From NCBI RefSeq assembly GCF_009671065.1, contig NZ_CP046027.1, positions 868,001 through 932,000 on the forward strand: a stretch of 64,000 nt of DNA. The letters run 5' to 3'. The stretch comes from Neisseria brasiliensis. GTDB taxonomy: Bacteria; Pseudomonadota; Gammaproteobacteria; Burkholderiales; Neisseriaceae. Position 1 is the stretch's first letter, and every line of letters begins with the position of its first letter. Position numbers and translations under genes: made by a program. This document shows positions 59,895 to 64,000 of this stretch, one piece after another. The notes beneath the pieces were generated by a model. That model saw nothing but the letters and a program-made list of their open reading frames with translations. It ran no database searches and was not told the DNA's origin.

Positions 59895-60899
59895 TCACGC
59901 GGCAGCAGACACACGAAGCCTGTTGGCAGCTTTCAGCAGGTTGATACAAATCGCTTTCAAATGACTTTGCGCAGTCACTTTCAATAAGCCGAAATAAGCC
60001 GCACGGTGGTAGCGGAATTTACGGTGTAGCGTACCAAAGCTCTGTTCCACCACATAACGCGTTTTCGACAATTGCTTATTTCTTGCTTTATCTTCTTCTG
60101 TTAACGGATGACCCCGGTGCGCCTTACGCATAATGCCGTCTGAAAGTCCTTTTTGTTGCAGTAAGGCTCGATTGGCTTTACTGTCATATCCTTTGTCAGC
60201 ATAAACCTTGGTGCCTTCGGCAATATCTTGCAGCAACGGTTCAAAGTGATTGCATTCGTGTTCGTTGGCCGGACTGATGTGCAGTTTCTCGATATAGCCT
60301 TCATGATCGGTACGGGTATGCTGTTTATAGCCGAGTTTGAACTTACCGTCCTTCTTCACCCAGCGGGCATCTTGGTCTTTGCTGGGGGTGTTTTCTGAAA
60401 CCACACCGTTTTCATCAGTTTCAATCGCCCGTCGCTGTTTGCCGCCGGCTGTTTGGATTATGGTGGCGTCAATAACGGCTGCTTTGGCATGTTGGATTTT
60501 TAAGCCTTTGTCAGTTAATTGACGGTTAATCAAATCCAGTAATTCGGCAAGTAGATTGTTTTGTGCCAGCCAGTTGCGGTAACGGCACAGTGTGCTGTGG
60601 TCGGGAGTGTTGAGTTCGTCAAAACCGCAGAAGAGATAAAAGTCGATACGGGTAATGAGACTGTGTTCGAGTTCGGGATCGGACAGGCTGTGCCATTGGC
60701 CGAGTAAGACGGCTTTAAACATGGACAATAATGAATAGGCGGGGCGGCCGCCGTGATGACGGGTATAGCGGCCTTTTTGTTGTTCGAGATAATCGGCAAT
60801 GGGCTGCCAGTCGATAATGAGCTGAATTTTGAGCAAGGGAAAGCGGTCAGGGTCTTTACCAACGATAGTTTCGACGGTTTGTTTGAAGAAGCTGCTCAT
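59895..60899 (-). CDS. IS5-family transposase
   Basis: 334 residues. The N-terminal DUF772-type domain reads HHGGRPAYSLLSMFKAVLLG with PELEHSLITRIDFYLFCGFD, and the DDE domain has Asp in AAVIDATIIQTAGG, Asp in KVYADKGYDSKANRALL and Glu in TRYVVEQSFGTLHRKFRY. The frame is uninterrupted and all three acidic residues are present, so the enzyme may be active. It closely resembles the transposases of neisserial IS1106-type elements. Confidence 0.93.
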   Translation of the reverse strand: MSSFFKQTVETIVGKDPDRFPLLKIQLIIDWQPIADYLEQQKGRYTRHHGGRPAYSLLSMFKAVLLGQWHSLSDPELEHSLITRIDFYLFCGFDELNTPDHSTLCRYRNWLAQNNLLAELLDLINRQLTDKGLKIQHAKAAVIDATIIQTAGGKQRRAIETDENGVVSENTPSKDQDARWVKKDGKFKLGYKQHTRTDHEGYIEKLHISPANEHECNHFEPLLQDIAEGTKVYADKGYDSKANRALLQQKGLSDGIMRKAHRGHPLTEEDKARNKQLSKTRYVVEQSFGTLHRKFRYHRAAYFGLLKVTAQSHLKAICINLLKAANRLRVSAAA

Positions 60900-61025
60900 G
60901 AAGAAAATCCTCTAAATTCGGCTTAAAGGGAATTTAGAGGATTTTAGGGTGTTTGGGAAGTATTATGCCGCTTGGTAACTATAGTTACTTTACATGGGAT
61001 TTAAGAGGGGTTTTGCAAAGGTCTC

Positions 61026-61297
61026 AGTCTGAATATTTACAACAAAACAGCTTTGCCTTTTATTCAAATCCACCAATCATCAACGGCTTTTGCCGCATTA
61101 TCCCGACACGTTTACAAAATATTCATTAAAATGGATAATGAAACATTCCTCAATCAAACTTCAACGCCCTAAGCGGCTTCATCCTTTTCATATCGGCCTA
61201 GGCTCTGTCGCCCAATATGCCGATTAGCTTCACCGTGATGAATGATGGCAGCGGCGCAAACATGTTTGACCGACCAAGATTTCATCAGGAAACGATT
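61026..61297. other. Intergenic region right of the IS5-family element
   Basis: About 270 bases, with no DUS and no supportable gene. It presumably holds the promoter of the following membrane protein, which the insertion may have separated from upstream sequences. Confidence 0.5.
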
Positions 61298-62380
61298 ATG
61301 TCCGATTTACCCTTAGGCGATTGGCTGTTGTTGGCGCTGCTGTGCGTGCCCGTGGTGGCTACCTTGCTGTCGCTGCTGAAATCCGACCACTGGGTGATGC
61401 GGATATTCGATTTCCCGCGCCTGCAAATCGCCGCCTTGAGCGTGTTGTGTATGCTGCTCAATTATTGGCTGGAACAAAGCAGCAACGCCATTTTCGACTT
61501 TATGGAAGTGGTGAACTTTGCCTGCGCCGTGTGGCAGTTTTGGCAAATCAGTGCCTACACTCGCTTGAGAAAAAAGCAGGTGAAGGGTTACCAGGGCGAG
61601 GACAACAACCGCACCGTCAGCATTCTGGCCAGCAATGTACTCACCACCAACCGCCAAGCCGATAAATTGCTGTCGCTTATTCGCCAATACCGCCCCGATG
61701 TGGTACTCACTTTGGAAAGCGACCAATGGTGGGAAAACGCGCTGGCCGAATTGGAAACCGACCACCCTTATACCGTCAAAGTGCCGCTCGACAATCTTTA
61801 CGGCATGCATCTATACAGCCGCCTGCCGCTACATGACGCAGAAGTGAAATACCGTGTGCGCGATGACATTCCGTCGATTACCGCCAAAGTTGAGCTGCCC
61901 AGCGGCGAGCTGATCCGCATTTACTGCCTGCATCCGATGCCGCCAAGCCCGACCGAAAGTGAAACCTCAACCGAACGCGACGGCGAGCTTTTGCTGGTGG
62001 GCAAAGAAATCACCGCCTCTGATGAAAGCTGCATGGTGTTTGGTGATTTGAACGATGTCGCTTGGTCAGACACATCGCGCCTGTTCCAACGCATCAGCGG
62101 CCTGCTCGATCCGCGTATCGGCCGTGGTTTGTACAACACCTTTCATGCCGATTGGAAACTGCTGCGCTGGCCGCTCGACCATATTTTCCACAGCAACGAT
62201 TTCTTGGTGGCCGATTTGAAAGTGTTGCCACACATCGGCTCCGACCATTTTCCGATTTACGGCAAATTCCAATACCACCCGCCGACAGAACACGTCCACG
62301 AAACGCCAGAATCCGACCACGGCGACAAACAGGAAGCGGCAGAAAAAATCGATGCGGCGATGGAATTGCAGAATGAATAA
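61298..62380 (+). CDS. Membrane protein with endonuclease/exonuclease/phosphatase domain
   Basis: 360 residues. Three N-terminal membrane helices (about 8-80) precede an EEP domain: SILASNVLTTNRQADKLLSL, LTLESDQWW with the metal-binding Glu, IYCLHPMPPSP, FGDLNDVAWS (catalytic Asp and Asn) and GSDHFPIYGKF (Asp-His). Similar proteins are annotated as endonuclease/phosphatase or YafD-like; the substrate may be a phosphodiester of a lipid or of nucleic acid. ATG at 61298 follows CAGGAAACGA; the longer frame lacks support. Confidence 0.85.
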   Translation: MSDLPLGDWLLLALLCVPVVATLLSLLKSDHWVMRIFDFPRLQIAALSVLCMLLNYWLEQSSNAIFDFMEVVNFACAVWQFWQISAYTRLRKKQVKGYQGEDNNRTVSILASNVLTTNRQADKLLSLIRQYRPDVVLTLESDQWWENALAELETDHPYTVKVPLDNLYGMHLYSRLPLHDAEVKYRVRDDIPSITAKVELPSGELIRIYCLHPMPPSPTESETSTERDGELLLVGKEITASDESCMVFGDLNDVAWSDTSRLFQRISGLLDPRIGRGLYNTFHADWKLLRWPLDHIFHSNDFLVADLKVLPHIGSDHFPIYGKFQYHPPTEHVHETPESDHGDKQEAAEKIDAAMELQNE

Positions 62381-62383
62381 TGT

Positions 62384-62579
62384 GAGACCTTTACAAAATA
62401 TCTTTAAAACCCAGCACACATAAACCGACGTCATTCCCGTGCAGACGGGAATCCATTTTTGAGCATAGCAAATTACTGAATAAATAGGTTTCTTAGAAGC
62501 TGAAATGGATTCCCGCCTGCGTGGGAATGACGGCTTTGGTGGTTTTTATGGGTAGCTTATAAGGTTTTGCAAACGTCTC
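62384..62579. repeat. 196-bp non-autonomous element: IS5-type ends around a dRS3 pair (copy F)
   Basis: Ends GAGACCTTTACAAAA and TTTTGCAAACGTCTC, each one change from the consensus. The dRS3 sites are at 62433-62452 and 62509-62528 in inverted flanks. It starts three bases behind the stop of the preceding gene. Confidence 0.78.
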
Positions 62580-62591
62580 AATGTTTAAGCC

Positions 62592-62629
62592 AAAGGCCGT
62601 CTGAAAGAATATTCTTTTCAGACGGCCTT
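62592..62629. terminator. DUS palindrome bordering the IS30-family element
   Basis: AAGGCCGTCTGAAAGAAT and ATTCTTTTCAGACGGCCTT pair with one bulge. The right arm overlaps the first bases of the IS30-type terminal repeat. Confidence 0.75.
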
Positions 62630-63704
62630 ACATTCGCCTAACAAGTGCAATTTCCAATAACAGAAAAGGCCAGTATGCGGTAGTATACTGCCTTTCCTGA
62701 CAAGAAAGATTGCAATATGGCCTACACACAACTGACCTCACACCAAAGATACTACATTTCCAGACATTACCGCAACCTACCCCTAAACCAAATCGCACAG
62801 AACATCGGTTGTCATCCCGCCACCGTCAGTCGGGAAATCAGACGGCATTCCGTCAACGGAACCTACTGTTACCGAAAAGCACAACAGCAAAGCGAAGTTA
62901 AAAAGAAAAACAAAAAGCCAACCAAACTGACTACTGCCGTCAAACAGACTGTTAACAAACTGATTACCCAAAAATACAGCCCCGAACAAGTCTGCGGCTA
63001 CCTGCTGAAACATCAACACATCAAACTGCACCACAGCACCCTTTACCGCTATCTCGCCAAAGACCGTCAAAACGGCGGCGACCTGTACACCCATCTGCGT
63101 ATCGTTTCCAAACCCTACCGCAGAAAATACGGCAGCGGCGCATGGACAAAAGGCAGCGTACCGGACAGAACCGACATTGAACACAGACCTGCCATTGTCG
63201 ATCAAAAAGAGCGGGTCGGCGATTTCGAGATGGACACCATTGTCGGTAAAGACCAAAAAAGCGGACTGGTGGTTGCTGTTGAAAGAAAAACCAAATTTGT
63301 CGTTATCCGCAAAATCAGCAATTTCAAAGCAGAAGATGTAGCCCGGGTAGTGATTCGGGCATTGAAGCCGTTTAAAGATATCATTCAAACGATTACTTTG
63401 GATAACGGTAAAGAGTTTTACCGACATAAAACCTTTGCCAAAGCCCTGGGTGCGGAAACTTACTTCTGCCGTCCATACCATTCTTGGGAAAAAGGCTTGG
63501 TGGAGAATACCAACGGGCTGATCAGACAATACTTCCCAAAGGGGACGGATTTTAGGAAACTGGGTGCTAAAAAGATTAAAGCGGTTGAGGAGGCCCTTAA
63601 CCGCCGACCGAGAAAGACATTGGACTATGAGACACCGGGTGATCTGTTTTCAGCAGCCCTTGCCAATGGCATTTGAGCGTTGCACTTGAAATGCGAATGC
63701 AAGG
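62626..63704 (+). mobile_element. IS30-family insertion sequence (IS1655-like), apparently intact
   Basis: 1079 bp between imperfect 25-bp inverted repeats at 62626-62650 and 63680-63704 (21 matches; cores AAGTGCAA and TTGCACTT). The size fits IS1655 of Neisseria. It holds a single uninterrupted transposase gene. It lies between a DUS palindrome on the left and the 3' end of acp on the right, breaking neither. No target duplication is clear, so the ends could be off by a few bases. Confidence 0.88.
62717..63676 (+). CDS. IS30-family transposase
   Basis: 319 residues. The N-terminal helix-turn-helix reads LTSHQRYYISRHYRNLPLNQ, continuing to CHPATVSREIRRHS, and is typical of the family. The DDE core has Asp in GDFEMDTIVGKDQKSG, Asp in TLDNGKEFYRHKTF and Glu in WEKGLVENTNGLIRQYFPKG. 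The C-terminal NRRPRKTLDYETPGDLF motif is diagnostic. ATG at 62717 is used. The frame is complete. Confidence 0.94.
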   Translation: MAYTQLTSHQRYYISRHYRNLPLNQIAQNIGCHPATVSREIRRHSVNGTYCYRKAQQQSEVKKKNKKPTKLTTAVKQTVNKLITQKYSPEQVCGYLLKHQHIKLHHSTLYRYLAKDRQNGGDLYTHLRIVSKPYRRKYGSGAWTKGSVPDRTDIEHRPAIVDQKERVGDFEMDTIVGKDQKSGLVVAVERKTKFVVIRKISNFKAEDVARVVIRALKPFKDIIQTITLDNGKEFYRHKTFAKALGAETYFCRPYHSWEKGLVENTNGLIRQYFPKGTDFRKLGAKKIKAVEEALNRRPRKTLDYETPGDLFSAALANGI

Positions 63705-63733
63705 GCCTTTGGTTTAAATGTTACAAAAACACA

Positions 63734-64000
63734 TCAGCGGCGGCTACGGCGCGGCTCACAGTTTTTATAAAGGATATTGTTGTCCGGTGCAGTCACCATC
63801 AGCGCCGATTTGCGGTAATTTTTGCTATCCATGTAATCGGCACCCATCATATAGCTACCCTCTTTACCGAACATCGTACCGGCCACGCTGGAATGCTCGA
63901 GGTTAATCGGCAACACGCGTTTTTTGCCTTTGAGCACGGCCGAAGCATAGGTCGGCAAGCCTTGTTTGTTGAACCCATAGGTTACTTTCAACGTACGGCC
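63734..64000 (-). CDS. acp: Adhesin complex protein / C-type lysozyme inhibitor (5' end beyond window)
   Basis: The last 88 residues of a small secreted protein of the MliC-type fold, matching neisserial Acp in LKVTYGFNKQGLPTYASAVL, GKEGSYMMGADYMDSKNYRK and MVTAPDNNILYKNC. Acp inhibits host lysozyme and helps adherence in pathogenic species. The N terminus with its signal peptide lies beyond base 64000; the frame is open to the edge, so the TTG at 63991 is not the start. The C-terminal tail PRRSRR is basic and longer than I recall for the meningococcal protein. The IS30-family element lies 30 bases behind its stop. Confidence 0.85.
   Translation of the reverse strand, partial: GRTLKVTYGFNKQGLPTYASAVLKGKKRVLPINLEHSSVAGTMFGKEGSYMMGADYMDSKNYRKSALMVTAPDNNILYKNCEPRRSRR

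Larger units (their letters stand above)
59769..61025 (-). mobile_element. IS5-family insertion sequence (IS1106-like), apparently intact
   Basis: 1257 bp with terminal repeats beginning GAGACCTTTGCAAAACCC, 18 bp and perfect. It contains one full-length transposase and, between its stop and the left end, a strong hairpin (59798-59833). The left end touches the surA DUS terminator. No target duplication is evident. Its ends are the same as those of the five short repeats in this window, so it is the likely source of transposase for them. Confidence 0.92.

Noticed and set aside
59769..61025. Target site duplication at the IS5-family element
   Set aside because: TGA on the left and TCA on the right are part of the inverted ends rather than a direct repeat.

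Overview
The window is chromosomal DNA of a Neisseria species. The evidence is the DNA uptake sequence GCCGTCTGAA, present in dozens of copies and mostly as inverted pairs behind genes, together with dRS3 repeats (ATTCCC-N8-GGGAAT) and a gene content typical of the genus. Most copies are preceded by AG (AGGCCGTCTGAA) and only a minority by AT. This points to a commensal-type Neisseria rather than N. meningitidis or N. gonorrhoeae, but the species cannot be named from the window alone.

Layout. 0-3.6 kb: the end of ppk and an intact IS3-family element. 3.6-10.6 kb: the complete F-type ATP synthase operon atpIBEFHAGDC on the minus strand with a strong promoter. 10.9-17.1 kb: parB, ubiX, a DUF554 membrane protein, a flavin-domain protein, a GIY-YIG protein, ubiG, a secreted hypothetical protein, an RluA-type pseudouridine synthase and a GDT1-family cation exporter behind a yybP-ykoY manganese riboswitch. 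17.4-23.1 kb: a complete rRNA operon (16S, tRNA-Ile, tRNA-Ala, 23S, 5S) on the minus strand with two promoters and boxA. 23.5-33 kb: a cytochrome c assembly-type protein, ffh, a nitroreductase/DoxX pair opposite a LysR regulator, sppA, pdxA, a frameshifted zupT-type gene under a Fur-like box, and an organophosphate antiporter. 33-43.7 kb: valS, a nonsense-disrupted HTH gene, map, a proline-rich membrane protein, the yraP-gmhA-yraN cluster, rsmI, argG, a MoaB/CinA-domain protein and a 30-residue membrane protein. 44-51 kb: a PAP2 phosphatase coupled to a YheT-type hydrolase, a TRIC-family protein, trpC, a YdhR-type protein, murJ and a lipoprotein DsbA. 51-64 kb: an RND efflux permease without partner genes, a glycosyltransferase, amgK opposite lptD-surA, an IS5-family element, an endonuclease/phosphatase-fold membrane protein, an IS30-family element and the 3' end of the lysozyme-inhibitor/adhesin gene acp.

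Most genes are housekeeping: energy (ATP synthase), translation (rrn, valS, map, ffh, rsmI) and envelope building (lptD, surA, murJ, gmhA, amgK, yraP, dsbA). The accessory layer is mobile and repetitive. There are three different insertion sequences. Five short non-autonomous elements carry the same GAGACCTTTGCAAAA-type ends as the IS5-family copy: three contain a pair of dRS3 repeats and two are 143-bp copies of one another. Nearly all of these sit directly against, or inside, DUS palindromes.

I found no phage, CRISPR array, toxin/antitoxin pair or defence cassette, and nothing that I would call an undescribed multi-gene system. The best leads are the shared-end repeat family and its DUS-adjacent siting, the riboswitch, two disrupted genes, a small membrane protein with an adjacent palindrome, and an unnamed 145-bp inverted repeat flanking murJ-dsbA.
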